Positions 53,742 to 63,870 are shown, counted from the stretch's first letter. The stretch: 64,000 nucleotides of DNA from Allopontixanthobacter sediminis (GCF_009828115.1 NZ_WTYL01000001.1:434001-498000), one strand, 5' to 3'. The notes: a model not told the origin generated them from the letters alone. Numbers and translations: made by a program.

Positions 53742-55703
53742 TCAACGCTGCAGGAAGTCGCTCACCGTTCTAGGCCGCCCGGAGCGCGCTTTATCGGGGT
53801 GCATGTGTTCGTACACCACCGCGTTTTCGATTACCCGTCCGACATAATTCTTGGTTTCGTAGATCGGGATCTGCTCGATCCAGTCGACATAGGAAATCGC
53901 GCCGGTGCGCGGATCGCCATTCGCGCGCAGCCACTTGTTCACGTTCCCGGGGCCGGCGTTATAGGCGGCTGCGGCAAGCGGGAATGCGCCGCCGTAATAG
54001 TCCAGCATCCGGGAAAAATAGCCGTCGCCAAGCTGGATATTGTAGCTGGGGGAATCGATCAGGTTGGCGGACATATAACTCATGCCCAGCTTCCCGGCCT
54101 GCTCTCGCGCGGTTCCCGGCATTAGTTGCATGAGACCGCGCGCGCCGGCGTGGCTGATCGCATTCTGGGCGAACTGGCTTTCCTGCCGGCTGATCGCGTG
54201 GACGTTGGTCCAGTTGGTGCTCGGCGGCGTTTGCAGGGTCGGAAAACCGATCGAGGTGAAGTTCTTGTGACCGTCCGCCGCAGCGGCGTCAAAGAGGTTT
54301 ACCGCCAAATCCCGGCGGCCCGTTTCCTGCGCCAGTTCCGCCACAAGCACATGTTCAGCTTCGGTTTCGGCCTGGTCTGCAATCTTGCGGTAGAACTGGA
54401 TGCCGGTGCTCCACGGTGCATCGCGCGATACTTCCTTGACCGCCTTGGTGAGCGGCGCGTTCTGGAACGCTACGCGCTGTTCCGGCGTGGGCCGGGCGGA
54501 TGGCTGGCCGGAATAATCCGGCAGCGGCCGACCAAGCTTTTCATAGGCCAGCATTCCGTAAAAACGGTCGGGGTATTCAGCGGCGAGTTCCCAATACCGG
54601 TTCGCCTCCGCCATGTTGCCCGCCCGCTGCGCTGCGTGCCCAGCCCAGTAGAACCCCTTTGACCGGGTCTGCGGGGTGCGCGCCGCGGCGCCGTAGCGGT
54701 AGAACAGAGGAGCAGCGGCGTTGCCGTCACCCAAGCTCCACAGCGCCTTGGTCCCGCCAAGCCACATCAAAGACGTGTAATCGTCGCGCAGGCGATACGA
54801 CATGCCACTGATATCCGCACCCGGAGCGAACAAGTCGTCGACTGACGCGGCGATGCGCTGTGCAGAGCGGGCATCAGCGGTCTGCGCGAGGCGCAGCATC
54901 TCGCCGACGAAACCTTCCGCATTATATGCGGGGCGGGCAAAGGCAGGGCGGGTGGCGAGCAGATTGACCGCTGCGCTCCCTTGGCCGCTGGCGCGCAATT
55001 TCCGTACCTGATTATAAACATAGCCCGGATCGCGGTTGGCATCTGGCGGTACCGGAACTCCGGCCGATTGCGGTTCCGTTCCCTGCAACAACGCCAGGCG
55101 GGCCGCAGCAACATTGCGGTATGCGGGCGAGACATTGATCATCTGCCGCTGTGCCGCCTCCGTCTTGCCCTGCCACAGCAGGGCGTCCATTCGCGCGTCG
55201 TGGTCTTCCGGCCCGAATTGCCCGCCGAACATGCCGATCAGGTACATTTCGGACGGACCGCTCATGTCCCCGCCGCGCCAAGCTTCACGCGCAATCGCGG
55301 CAGCCTGCGGGCGGTTCAGAGCGGCCAGTGCCAGCGCGTAGCGAGCGCGGGCCGCGTTGGTGAGGGGAGGCATCTGGTCGAAGAATGACACCAGATGTTC
55401 GGAACTGACCGCTTCCCGCTCAAGCGCGGCTTCGGCGTAGCGCCGCAACTTTTCTTCCTGCGGAAAATCGGGATAGGCGAGCACGAAGCCGGCGTAATCG
55501 TCGAACGACATCCGATCGTTGCCGCTCAGGAACTCCCACCGGCTGATAGCCTGCGCCATCTGGGTCGGGGCGCGGGCGACCATTTCGGCCCGCGCGCGGT
55601 CCCAACTAGCGGCATCCTGCGCCGCAATGGGGGCCGAGGCCGCGAGTGCGGTGGTTGCGAAAAGGGTGGCGGCAAAAATTGAAATATGGTCCATGCTGGA
55701 CAT
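53742..55703 (-). CDS. Soluble lytic transglycosylase (SLT)
   Basis: 653 residues from the ATG at 55703, the first start after AAGGAG; a second ATG lies three codons in. Signal peptide: FAATLFATTALAASAPIAAQ. A long alpha-superhelical U/L-domain-like region with repeated Ala-rich helices leads to the C-terminal SLT domain, where the catalytic Glu is in ISRQESQFAQNAISHAGARG and LMQLMPGTAREQAGKLGMSY, AAAYNAGPGNVNKWL follow. It cleaves peptidoglycan between MurNAc and GlcNAc with anhydro-product formation. It is divergent from dapA. Confidence 0.94.
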   Translation of the reverse strand: MSSMDHISIFAATLFATTALAASAPIAAQDAASWDRARAEMVARAPTQMAQAISRWEFLSGNDRMSFDDYAGFVLAYPDFPQEEKLRRYAEAALEREAVSSEHLVSFFDQMPPLTNAARARYALALAALNRPQAAAIAREAWRGGDMSGPSEMYLIGMFGGQFGPEDHDARMDALLWQGKTEAAQRQMINVSPAYRNVAAARLALLQGTEPQSAGVPVPPDANRDPGYVYNQVRKLRASGQGSAAVNLLATRPAFARPAYNAEGFVGEMLRLAQTADARSAQRIAASVDDLFAPGADISGMSYRLRDDYTSLMWLGGTKALWSLGDGNAAAPLFYRYGAAARTPQTRSKGFYWAGHAAQRAGNMAEANRYWELAAEYPDRFYGMLAYEKLGRPLPDYSGQPSARPTPEQRVAFQNAPLTKAVKEVSRDAPWSTGIQFYRKIADQAETEAEHVLVAELAQETGRRDLAVNLFDAAAADGHKNFTSIGFPTLQTPPSTNWTNVHAISRQESQFAQNAISHAGARGLMQLMPGTAREQAGKLGMSYMSANLIDSPSYNIQLGDGYFSRMLDYYGGAFPLAAAAYNAGPGNVNKWLRANGDPRTGAISYVDWIEQIPIYETKNYVGRVIENAVVYEHMHPDKARSGRPRTVSDFLQR

Positions 55704-55794
55704 ATTGGCGGTCGGCTCCTTATCAGGCGCTGAACGACATCCCCCAGCGCACCCGTTGTGTGATCGCTATGGGGCCAACTTAGGACACAGGTAA

Positions 55795-56676
55795 ATGTTT
55801 TCCGGCTCGATTCCCGCTCTGGTGACTCCTTTTCGCGACGGAACGTTTGACGAGCGCGCTTTTCGCCGTCTCGTCGACTGGCAGATCGACAACGGCAGCG
55901 CCGCGCTGGTACCGTGCGGAACCACGGGGGAGGCGTCGACCCTGTCCAACGCCGAGCACCACCGCGTCATCGAAATCTGCATCGAACAGGCCGCTGGCCG
56001 GGTTCCCGTAATCGCGGGCTGCGGCAGCAACGATACGCAGAACGCGCTGCTCCACATGAACTTCTCCAAGAAAGCCGGCGCGGCAGCGGGTCTCTGCGTT
56101 GCGCCGTATTACAACCGCCCTAGCCAGCGCGGCCTGGTGGCTCACTTCAGCCATCTGGCGGAAAACTGCGACCTGCCGATCGTGCTCTACAACGTGCCGG
56201 GCCGAACCGTCACCGACCTGCTGCCCGAAACAGTGATCGAACTGGCGGAGAAATATCCTGGCCAGATCGTCGCGATCAAGGACGCCAGCGGCGATCTGTC
56301 GCGGGTCACCGATCACCGGATGGGGATCGGCCGCGAATTCTGTCAGCTTTCCGGTGACGACGAACTCGCGCTACCTGCCAACGCGGCGGGCGCGCGGGGT
56401 TGTATCTCGGTCACCGCCAACGTCGCACCGGCGCTATGCGCGGAATTCCAGCAGGCTTGCGCCGAAAACGATTTTGCCTTGGCGCGCAGGCTCAACGACA
56501 AACTCTACCCGCTCCATTACGCGATGTTCGAAGACGCCTCGCCCGCACCGGTGAAGTATGCCCTGAGCCGGGTGCAAGACTGGATGACGGACGAAGTCCG
56601 GTTGCCGCTTTGCACCGCCAATGACGCCGCGCGGCAGGCGGTCGATGCGGCGCTGGTGCACGCGGGGTTGGTGTAA
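55795..56676 (+). CDS. dapA: 4-hydroxy-tetrahydrodipicolinate synthase
   Basis: 293 residues. It condenses pyruvate with aspartate semialdehyde at the branch to lysine and diaminopimelate. The TIM-barrel start is SGSIPALVTPFRDGTFDERA; CGTTGEASTL binds the substrate carboxylate; the proton relay includes Y132 in LYNVPGRT; and the Schiff-base lysine is K162 in IVAIKDASGD. The length is typical. It is followed by smpB after 53 bases, a common alphaproteobacterial neighbour. Confidence 0.97.
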   Translation: MFSGSIPALVTPFRDGTFDERAFRRLVDWQIDNGSAALVPCGTTGEASTLSNAEHHRVIEICIEQAAGRVPVIAGCGSNDTQNALLHMNFSKKAGAAAGLCVAPYYNRPSQRGLVAHFSHLAENCDLPIVLYNVPGRTVTDLLPETVIELAEKYPGQIVAIKDASGDLSRVTDHRMGIGREFCQLSGDDELALPANAAGARGCISVTANVAPALCAEFQQACAENDFALARRLNDKLYPLHYAMFEDASPAPVKYALSRVQDWMTDEVRLPLCTANDAARQAVDAALVHAGLV

Positions 56677-56729
56677 GGTTCGATTGCCCCCTTTAGTTCT
56701 CGATACTTTCTGCCTACATGCCCCTGACC

Positions 56730-57212
56730 ATGGCACGCCCCAAGACAGCTGAATTCGACAAGCAGAAGATCGTCGCCGAAAACCGGCGCGCACGGTTCGA
56801 TTATGCCGTTGACGACAAATTCGAAGCCGGCATCGCGCTGACTGGCACGGAAGTGAAAAGCTTGCGCGCTGGCGCTGGCTCGATCGCGGAAAGCTATGCC
56901 GAGGTGCGCGACGGCGCCGTCTGGCTGGTCAATTCCAACATCCCCGAATTCAGCCATGGCAACCGCTTCAACCATGTGCCCACCCGACCACGAAAATTGC
57001 TGCTCCACGAACGCGAGATCGGCAAACTCCGCGCAGCGGTCGAACGCAAGGGGATGACGATGGTCCCGCTATCGATCTACTTCAATGGGCGTGGGCGCGC
57101 CAAGGTGGAGCTCGCCCTGGCGAAGGGCCGTCAGACTCAGGACAAGCGCGAATACGTCAAGGATCGGGATTGGAAACGGGACAAGGCCCGGTTGATGCGC
57201 GAAAAGGGGTGA
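56730..57212 (+). CDS. smpB: SsrA-binding protein SmpB
   Basis: 160 residues from the ATG at 56730 ([20 protein letters not shown]); an ATG four codons upstream is possible. It delivers tmRNA to stalled ribosomes. Family motifs: [53 protein letters not shown] and the basic tail [20 protein letters not shown]. The tmRNA gene itself is not seen in the window. Confidence 0.97.
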   Translation: MARPKTAEFDKQKIVAENRRARFDYAVDDKFEAGIALTGTEVKSLRAGAGSIAESYAEVRDGAVWLVNSNIPEFSHGNRFNHVPTRPRKLLLHEREIGKLRAAVERKGMTMVPLSIYFNGRGRAKVELALAKGRQTQDKREYVKDRDWKRDKARLMREKG

Positions 57213-57431
57213 GCGACAAAATCGTCACATTGGTCGCATAATTGGCGGACATGAAGGGTCGCGCGATTTCGTCCCTGTTCATCAACTTTCGGTTACCCAT
57301 ATCCCAGTCATGACCACGCCCTGCGATCACTCGTTTCCCAGCCGTTGCGTATCGCCATCTCCGGAAGGGGCGCAACACTGGTCGAAGGGCTTGCAACACC
57401 CGCACGAGGCGCGCAATGCGGCGCTGCAACC

Positions 57432-58133
57432 ATGACGGACAATTCTAACAAGCTGCAGGCCGGAACGGGAGCTGCCAATTCGCAGGGGAACGCTCCGCGC
57501 GCGCGTAGCGATCAGAAGATTTCATTCCGTTCGAAGACGTTTCTCGCGGACGTCTATCGCAAATACGTCCCGACCCGCGAAGAAATGGCGGAGAACCGAT
57601 ATCTCAAGCCGATCGCCCATCGGTTCCTCAGCCCCGAATTGTGGCGTTTTACCCGGCGGTCGGTACCGCGCGGCGTGGCATTAGGCCTGTTCGCGGGGTT
57701 CATCATTCCGCTGGGGCAGGTGTTCGTTGCGGCATTCCTGGCGCTTCCCGCGCGCGCCAACGTCCCCTTGGCGGCGCTGGTTACCTTCGTCACCAACCCG
57801 TTCACTTTGCCGTTCTGGCTGCTGGTGGCGAACAAGGTCGGCGCCTTCGTGCTCAAGATCGATGCCGCCACAATGGGCGCGGCCAACGCAGAATTGACGA
57901 GTGGCCGCTGGCAGCAATTCGGCTGGTTCCTGGAAACCGCAGGCGTTACCGCGTTCGGGTTTGTCGTGCTGTCGGTAGTGACCGCCGCTATTGGCTATGT
58001 CGTGTCAGGTATGATCTGGCGCGTCATGGTCGGCCGCCGCCGTAGCCGCAGGCTCAAGCTGGGTGCTGCGCGATCAGAGCAGCGGATGAAGGATGCCTGC
58101 GACGCTGCGGAAACGAAAGCCTCCGAAGCATGA
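57432..58133 (+). CDS. DUF2062 membrane protein
   Basis: 233 residues from the ATG at 57432. The N-terminal ~60 residues are hydrophilic. DUF2062 then shows RRSVPRGVALGLFAGFIIPL, GQVFVAAFLALPARANVPLA and VTFVTNPFTLPFWLLVANKV, followed by another helix (AFGFVVLSVVTAAIGYVVSG). It is an inner-membrane protein of unknown function. The ATGA overlap with cckA shows co-translation with the kinase gene, a link worth noting. Confidence 0.9.
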   Translation: MTDNSNKLQAGTGAANSQGNAPRARSDQKISFRSKTFLADVYRKYVPTREEMAENRYLKPIAHRFLSPELWRFTRRSVPRGVALGLFAGFIIPLGQVFVAAFLALPARANVPLAALVTFVTNPFTLPFWLLVANKVGAFVLKIDAATMGAANAELTSGRWQQFGWFLETAGVTAFGFVVLSVVTAAIGYVVSGMIWRVMVGRRRSRRLKLGAARSEQRMKDACDAAETKASEA

Positions 58134-60646
58134 AGCAGACGTTGCGGGGGGCGGATGCGGGAGCAATCCTTGCGGGGCAACCTGCCAGGCTGGCTGCACT
58201 GGGCGTTGCCTTGTTGGTCAGCGCCGCGGTCTTGTGGCTCATAACCCAGCAAGTCATACCCACGATTGCCTTCCTGTGCGGGTTGCTCGTCCTGGCCGCA
58301 GCGGGCTTTGCCGTCAGCCGGATGCCCGCCAACGCGGACGACGCCGCATTTGCCGCGCCAGACTGGTCGGTCACTGTCACAGCGATCGAACAGCCCGGCA
58401 TAGCCATTGCAATAACAGACCGGGCCAACCGGCTGACCTGTGCGAACGCTCTCTATGCAGAATGGTTTGGCGCGAACCATGCACCTCCCAGCCTCGCAGT
58501 TGACCGCGCCGGCCTGGAAGCGCTGGCGATTGCGGCCCGGCAAGCATGGCGCGATGGCAGCGGAGTGGTCGCCCGACTGGAGAGCGCGGGCGGTCACGAT
58601 ATCTGGCGCGCGCATGCGGAACGGGCCGGGCGCGGTGACGATTATCTCGTCTGGCGGTTCGAGCTGCTGCGCGGGGAAGACATCGCACTGACGGTCGCGG
58701 GGCGTTTGGCGGGACCGTTTGGCGCACTGTTGTCGCGCGCCGGGATCGAAGCCGCCCTCGTCGGCGCGGACGGGATTATCCGGGCCGCCAACCAGGGTTT
58801 CGCCGAGCGAGCCGCCGGCGACGGATCTGCCACCATGGCCGGGCAGGAGTACGCGGCCCAATTGCGTATAGACGAACGCGACCAGATATTCTTCGCCCGG
58901 GATACGCGGCGCGCCAGTCCGCAGACCCTGATCCAGATTCCCTTGGACGATCCGGACAAACGGGGTGTTTCAACCGGGTTCGACGCCAAACCTTCCGCCG
59001 CCGGCGGCAGAGCCAATGTCGGGGAAGATGCCCCCTCGCTTATGCTCCTGATCGATGGCGGAGTAGGCCTCGGCGGGAATCTGGATGGTCCGGGACAAGC
59101 CGCAACTCCGCAATTGGAAGCTCTCCTCGGCGCCTTGCCGCTGGGCTTGGCCATGACGGACCGCGATGGCCGTTTCCTGTTTGCCAACAGCGCATTCCTC
59201 CGTGCCATCGATTTGGAGGATGCGGGCTTGCCGCAGTTCCCTTCCGACCTGGTAGTGCGTGAAGACAAGGCTGCGCTGTCCGACGCGGTCCGCCGGTTCG
59301 GACGCGGGCCGGGCAGCAACGGTGACATGGCGGTGAGGCTGCTCAGCCAGCCGGACGAGCCGGTATCGCTGGGTCTTGCCGGGGTCCGGGGTCTGGGCGA
59401 GGCTGCAGTGCTTCTCAGCCTGGCCGATTCCACCGAGGAAACGCGCCTCAAGCGGCAGATTGCCCAAGCCACGAAAATGCAGGCTGTCGGCCAGTTGGCC
59501 GGAGGCGTCGCGCATGATTTCAACAATGTCCTGACTGCGATCATTGGCTATTGCGACCTGATGCTGTTGCGGCACACGCCGGGCGATAGCGACTACGACG
59601 ACATCCAGCAGATTCGCGCTAATTCCAATCGCGCGGCCTCGCTGACCCGGCAGTTGCTCGCCTTCTCGCGCCAGCAGACGCTGCGACCCGAAGTTGTCCA
59701 ACTGCCCGATATCGTCAGCGAAGTGAGCCAATTGCTCAAGCGGCTGGTGGGCGAGAAGATCACCTTTACTATCCGTCATGACCGGGACTTGGGCCCCGTT
59801 CGCGCCGATCCGCAGCAATTGGAGCAGGTGATCGTGAACCTGGCGGTAAACGCCCGCGATGCGATCAATGCGAATGGAGACGGGACCGGCAAGCTGACCC
59901 TGTCCACCCGCCGGGTGTCCGCCAGCGATGTGCGCAAGGCCGGCTCCGACATTATTCCGGTCGCCGATTATACGGTGATGGTCGTTCAGGACAGCGGCGG
60001 TGGTATTCCTCCCGAACTGTTGGGCAAGATCTTCGAACCGTTCTTCACGACCAAGGAACAGGGCAAGGGCACCGGGCTCGGGCTGTCGACGGTATACGGT
60101 ATCGTGAAGCAATCGGGCGGGTTCATCTTCGCCGACAATATCAAGGGGCTGCACGGCCGTCCTGACGGCGCCCGGTTCACGATTTACCTGCCGGTGCACC
60201 ACGGGGAACCGGTCGATACGTCCAAGCCCGTGATCGACCAGAAGGCGAGCAAATGGTCCGGCGGAGGCCGCTTGTTGTTGGTGGAGGACGAGGCGATGGT
60301 CCGTGCAGTGGCCGAACGTGCGCTGACCCGTGCCGGTTATGCCGTGACCACTGCGAGCGACGGTGAAGAAGGCCTCGCGGAAATCGTCCGGGGCGGGGAG
60401 TTCGACCTGATCGTGTCCGATGTGGTGATGCCCGGCATGGACGGACCCACGATGGCGCGCGAGATTCGTGCAATCAATCGTGCGTTGCCGGTTCTGTTCA
60501 TGTCCGGCTATGCCGAAGAGCAATTGCGGCGGGACATCGATATCGACAATATGTACTTCATCCCGAAGCCGTTCAGTGTCCAGCAGATCAGCGACAAGGT
60601 CGGTAGTATTCTTGGTCTGCAAGAGCGGCTTCCGCAAGATAAATGA
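58130..60646 (+). CDS. cckA: Cell-cycle hybrid histidine kinase CckA
   Basis: 838 residues. Two N-terminal helices (about 21-40 and 45-63) are followed by PAS-like regions (about 80-200, 200-310, 325-430). The kinase core has H462 in GGVAHDFNNVLTAIIGYCDL, the ATP-binding NLAVNARDAIN (570-580), DSGGGIPPELLGKIFEPFFT and GTGLGLSTVYGIVKQSGG. The receiver domain (about 713-830) has acidic D720, phospho-acceptor D764 in IVSDVVMPG and K813 in IPKPF. The AHDFNN H-box plus one receiver domain is the CckA layout. CckA controls CtrA through ChpT in alphaproteobacteria. Neither partner gene is in the window. Confidence 0.94.
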   Translation: MKQTLRGADAGAILAGQPARLAALGVALLVSAAVLWLITQQVIPTIAFLCGLLVLAAAGFAVSRMPANADDAAFAAPDWSVTVTAIEQPGIAIAITDRANRLTCANALYAEWFGANHAPPSLAVDRAGLEALAIAARQAWRDGSGVVARLESAGGHDIWRAHAERAGRGDDYLVWRFELLRGEDIALTVAGRLAGPFGALLSRAGIEAALVGADGIIRAANQGFAERAAGDGSATMAGQEYAAQLRIDERDQIFFARDTRRASPQTLIQIPLDDPDKRGVSTGFDAKPSAAGGRANVGEDAPSLMLLIDGGVGLGGNLDGPGQAATPQLEALLGALPLGLAMTDRDGRFLFANSAFLRAIDLEDAGLPQFPSDLVVREDKAALSDAVRRFGRGPGSNGDMAVRLLSQPDEPVSLGLAGVRGLGEAAVLLSLADSTEETRLKRQIAQATKMQAVGQLAGGVAHDFNNVLTAIIGYCDLMLLRHTPGDSDYDDIQQIRANSNRAASLTRQLLAFSRQQTLRPEVVQLPDIVSEVSQLLKRLVGEKITFTIRHDRDLGPVRADPQQLEQVIVNLAVNARDAINANGDGTGKLTLSTRRVSASDVRKAGSDIIPVADYTVMVVQDSGGGIPPELLGKIFEPFFTTKEQGKGTGLGLSTVYGIVKQSGGFIFADNIKGLHGRPDGARFTIYLPVHHGEPVDTSKPVIDQKASKWSGGGRLLLVEDEAMVRAVAERALTRAGYAVTTASDGEEGLAEIVRGGEFDLIVSDVVMPGMDGPTMAREIRAINRALPVLFMSGYAEEQLRRDIDIDNMYFIPKPFSVQQISDKVGSILGLQERLPQDK

Positions 60647-60674
60647 TACTATGTAACATTCATCTTCGGTAAAG

Positions 60675-60692
60675 GCTTGTCGGCTGACAAGC
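60675..60692 (+). other. Small hairpin after cckA
   Basis: GCTTGTC / GACAAGC with loop GGCT: 7-bp perfect stem, no T-run. It lies 28 bases after the cckA stop and 48 before the next start. Confidence 0.4.
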
Positions 60693-60739
60693 GACGTAGA
60701 ATCCAGGCGCGGGTTTGTGCCATCAGGGGGGAATGAAGG

Positions 60740-62254
60740 ATGATCGCGACACGCAAGTCCGTTGGAAAACACCTTGTGGGCGTGGGGGCGGTAATCGCTT
60801 TCGCTGCAGCCGCGTCGGCGCAGACCGCCAGCGAGAACCTTACCAACCCGGATGCTACGTCCCAAGGCGATGTCTCGGTAACCATCTACAACAACGGCCA
60901 GGCGCTTGTGCAGGATATTCGCCAACTGCCGATAGCGCAGGGGCGTAGCCGGATCGAATTCCCGGATGTGTCGGCACAGATCCGGCCCGAAACGCTCAGT
61001 TTCAACGCTGAAGGAGCCGGGATTGTCGAGCAGAATTTCGACTTCGACTTGCTCACTCCCGGCAAGCTCATGGAAAAGGCCATTGGCCAGACGATCACCC
61101 TGATCCGTACCAATCCAGCGACTGGCGCCGAAACGCGCGAGCGGGCAACTGTCCTGTCCACGGCAGGCGGTGTGGTGGTGAAGATCGGCGACCGGATCGA
61201 AGTCCTTCGGGATGACGGCTTGCCAGTGCGGGCGGTGTTCGACCGCGTTCCGCCGAACTTGCGGGCGCGGCCTACCTTGTCGGTAACGGTTGATGCGGCG
61301 CGCGGTGGAATGCGCCCGGCCTCGATCCGCTACCTGACCCCCGGCCTCGGCTGGTCGGCGGACTATGTCGCTCTGTTCGATGAGCCCAAGGGCGCAATCG
61401 ACATGCAGGGCTGGGTGACCCTGACCAACAACACCGGCACCACGTTCCACGATGCGAACACGCTGCTGATCGCCGGAAGTCCCGGGCAGGGAAGCGGCCG
61501 CCGTTCGCCGCCGCGTGGCATGGTGCGCCCCGGCACTGAAAGCGCGGCGCGCGAACAGGTCGGCGATTTCTATCTCTATCCAACCAACGCCCGCACCACG
61601 ATCGCCAACGCGCAGACCAAGCAGGTCAGTTTCCTCGATGTGCAAGGCGTACCGGCGAGACGCGTATATACGCGTACGGTCGACTGGCTGCAGAACGATG
61701 GCGGCCCTCAGCCGGTGTCGAGTTCGCTCAGTTTCGCTACCTCCCGCGCTGCCGGGCTCGGGGATGCGTTGCCATCCGGAACGGTCCGGTTCTACCAGCG
61801 CGACAGCAAGGGCACGCCGCAGTTCATCGGTGAAAGCAACATCGGCCACACCCCGGCCGGCAGCGAATTGATGCTGACCACCGGCAACGCGTTCGACGTC
61901 TATCTCCAGGCAGAGGTCGAGACGCGTCAGAAGATCACCTCGTCCGAGTGGGAACGCTCGTCGCGATACCGGGTGATCCAGGACGGCGAAGTCGTAACGC
62001 AGGTCGAATCCGAACGACCGGTTGAATATTACCGTACGACCATGCGCTACACGATGACCAACGCGAAGTCGGAGCCGGTCAATATCGACCTAGTCCAGTC
62101 CGGCCTCGACCGAGGGTGGTGGAGCCACGATTTCCGGATTGTCAGCGAAGATGTGCCCGGCGAACAGATCAATCTCGGCAGCCGGAAGTGGACTGTCCCG
62201 GTACCGGCCAACGGAACGCGCGAATTTCGCGTGACCTACGAAGCGCGCTACTAA
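60740..62254 (+). CDS. Exported DUF4139-type protein, first of a tandem pair
   Basis: 504 residues. The signal peptide ends near ASA-Q. The N-terminal region VSVTIYNNGQALVQDIRQLP... and the later SIRYLTPGLGWSADYVALFD, GWVTLTNNTGTTFHDANTLL and TRTVDWLQNDGG are typical of DUF4139 proteins, extracytoplasmic beta-rich proteins of unknown role. The C-terminus (KWTVPVPANGTREFRVTYEA) is the usual final strand. It is followed by its paralogue after 2 bases and is probably translated with it. Confidence 0.9.
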   Translation: MIATRKSVGKHLVGVGAVIAFAAAASAQTASENLTNPDATSQGDVSVTIYNNGQALVQDIRQLPIAQGRSRIEFPDVSAQIRPETLSFNAEGAGIVEQNFDFDLLTPGKLMEKAIGQTITLIRTNPATGAETRERATVLSTAGGVVVKIGDRIEVLRDDGLPVRAVFDRVPPNLRARPTLSVTVDAARGGMRPASIRYLTPGLGWSADYVALFDEPKGAIDMQGWVTLTNNTGTTFHDANTLLIAGSPGQGSGRRSPPRGMVRPGTESAAREQVGDFYLYPTNARTTIANAQTKQVSFLDVQGVPARRVYTRTVDWLQNDGGPQPVSSSLSFATSRAAGLGDALPSGTVRFYQRDSKGTPQFIGESNIGHTPAGSELMLTTGNAFDVYLQAEVETRQKITSSEWERSSRYRVIQDGEVVTQVESERPVEYYRTTMRYTMTNAKSEPVNIDLVQSGLDRGWWSHDFRIVSEDVPGEQINLGSRKWTVPVPANGTREFRVTYEARY

Positions 62255-62256
62255 GC

Positions 62257-63870
62257 GTGACGCTCAGGCCATTCGTACTGGCAATGGCTGTGGCGCTGGC
62301 TGGCGGTGTGCTACCGGCAGCCTCGGCAGCGCGCGACGCGGTTGATGCGTCCGCCCCAGTCGATCTCGCGGTGACCATCTACCGTGATCCCGGCCGCGGC
62401 GAGGGGGAAGCGATGGACCGCAACTGGCCCAAGGGCTTCGCGATGATCAGCGAAACACGCGATGTGACACTTCCACCCGGCGAATCCACTATCCGTTTCG
62501 AGGGCATTGCCGAGGGCATGGTGGCAGTCAGCGCGATAGTGACGGGCCTGCCGGGCGGAACAATCGAGAAGAACCGCAACGCGGATTTGCTCTCCCCCGC
62601 AGCCTTGGTGGACGGAACCCTCGGCAACCGTGTGACCATTACGCGCACCAATCCGGCCACGGGGATTGCAGCTTCGCAATCCGCGATCATCAGCAGCCGC
62701 GCTGACGGCGGGTTGGTGCTGAAAACTTCCGATGGGTATGAAGCGGTGCGCTGTTCCGGCTTGCCGGAGGGGCTGACATTTCCGACGATCCCCGCGGGAC
62801 TGTCCGCCAAACCGGTGTTCTCCATCGACACGCGCGATGAAACCGGCGGCACTTACCGGGTTACCCTGACCTACCTAGCGTGGGGCTTCGACTGGCGGGC
62901 GCATTATGTCGCAACGCTCGATGACCGCGCGGATGCGGGCAAGCAGCGGATCAGACTGCTGTCATGGCTCACCGTGCTCAACGACAACGGTCAAAGCTTT
63001 GCCGACGCGGAACTGATGGCGGTTGCGGGCACACTGAATGTCACCAGCGATTTCGAAAATCTCGCGGACGCGCCGACGGGGCGTGGCCTGCGCCTGACGT
63101 GCTATCCAATCGGCAGCACTGCCGCGGGATCGCCGATCGGCTATCCCCCGCCGCCACCTCCTCCCCCTCCTCCGGCAATGATGGCGCCTATGATGGATGA
63201 AGGTATGATAGTCAGCGGAATGCGGGCTTCCTTGGAGGTAGCCAAACTGGCCGTGACTGCCGTTGAAGAGCAATTGGGCGATCTCAAGCTGTACCGGGTC
63301 CCCGAACGGATGACGGTCGCCGCCAAGGGGCTCAAGCAGGTCGCGTTCCTGCAGCGCGGCGATGTGAAGGCTGACCTGCTGTACACGGGCAGCTGCAGCG
63401 CATGGGACGACGCAATTGGTCCGGCGGCAGCCACCATCGAATTAGTGACCAGGAATGACAAGGAACACGGCCTCGGGGTCGCCTTGCCGATGGGCGGGAT
63501 AACGATATTCGAACCATCATCTGCCGGCGACCTGCTGGTTGGCGAGGACAATTTGCGCGACTACGCGGTCGGGCAGGACGTCGAAATTCCTCTGGGCCCA
63601 AGCAGCGAAGTATTTCTCGCCTGCAAGCGCCTGACTGGCTTGCCTGCGGAAATGACGCCGCGGCAATGGGTGCAGATGGAATCTACGGTTACCAACGCAA
63701 ATCCGGTTCCCATCCGGATACGTCTAGACCTCGGCGGGACGGGCGAATGGGAACTTCGCAAGACGCGCGGCGCCAAGGTCAAAGATGGCCAGCACATGCT
63801 CGAAATGACCGTACCAGCCAACGCTTCTCGTGTTCTGTCGTGGAAATTGCGCCCCGCCGCAGGGGCTTAG
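62257..63870 (+). CDS. Exported DUF4139-like protein, second of a tandem pair
   Basis: 537 residues with a GTG start two bases after the previous stop (VTLRPFVLAMAVALAGGVLP, signal peptide). It repeats the first protein's plan: VDLAVTIYRD, a domain with VTITRTNPATGIAASQ (matching ITLIRTNPATGAETRE in the partner), LTYLAWGFDWRAHYVATLDD, SWLTVLNDNGQSFADAELMA and a final NASRVLSWKL. It differs by a run of ten prolines (about residues 293-302) followed by a Met-rich MMAPMMDEGM. The two proteins may form a pair or heteromer. Function unknown. Confidence 0.88.
   Translation: MTLRPFVLAMAVALAGGVLPAASAARDAVDASAPVDLAVTIYRDPGRGEGEAMDRNWPKGFAMISETRDVTLPPGESTIRFEGIAEGMVAVSAIVTGLPGGTIEKNRNADLLSPAALVDGTLGNRVTITRTNPATGIAASQSAIISSRADGGLVLKTSDGYEAVRCSGLPEGLTFPTIPAGLSAKPVFSIDTRDETGGTYRVTLTYLAWGFDWRAHYVATLDDRADAGKQRIRLLSWLTVLNDNGQSFADAELMAVAGTLNVTSDFENLADAPTGRGLRLTCYPIGSTAAGSPIGYPPPPPPPPPPAMMAPMMDEGMIVSGMRASLEVAKLAVTAVEEQLGDLKLYRVPERMTVAAKGLKQVAFLQRGDVKADLLYTGSCSAWDDAIGPAAATIELVTRNDKEHGLGVALPMGGITIFEPSSAGDLLVGEDNLRDYAVGQDVEIPLGPSSEVFLACKRLTGLPAEMTPRQWVQMESTVTNANPVPIRIRLDLGGTGEWELRKTRGAKVKDGQHMLEMTVPANASRVLSWKLRPAAGA

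Noticed and set aside
57213-57431. tmRNA gene next to smpB
   Set aside because: No tag-peptide reading frame, tRNA-like ends or other conserved tmRNA pieces are visible.
58970-61849. A 959-codon open frame antisense to cckA and the first DUF4139 gene
   Set aside because: Both + strand genes have intact family motifs; this frame is a GC-driven shadow.
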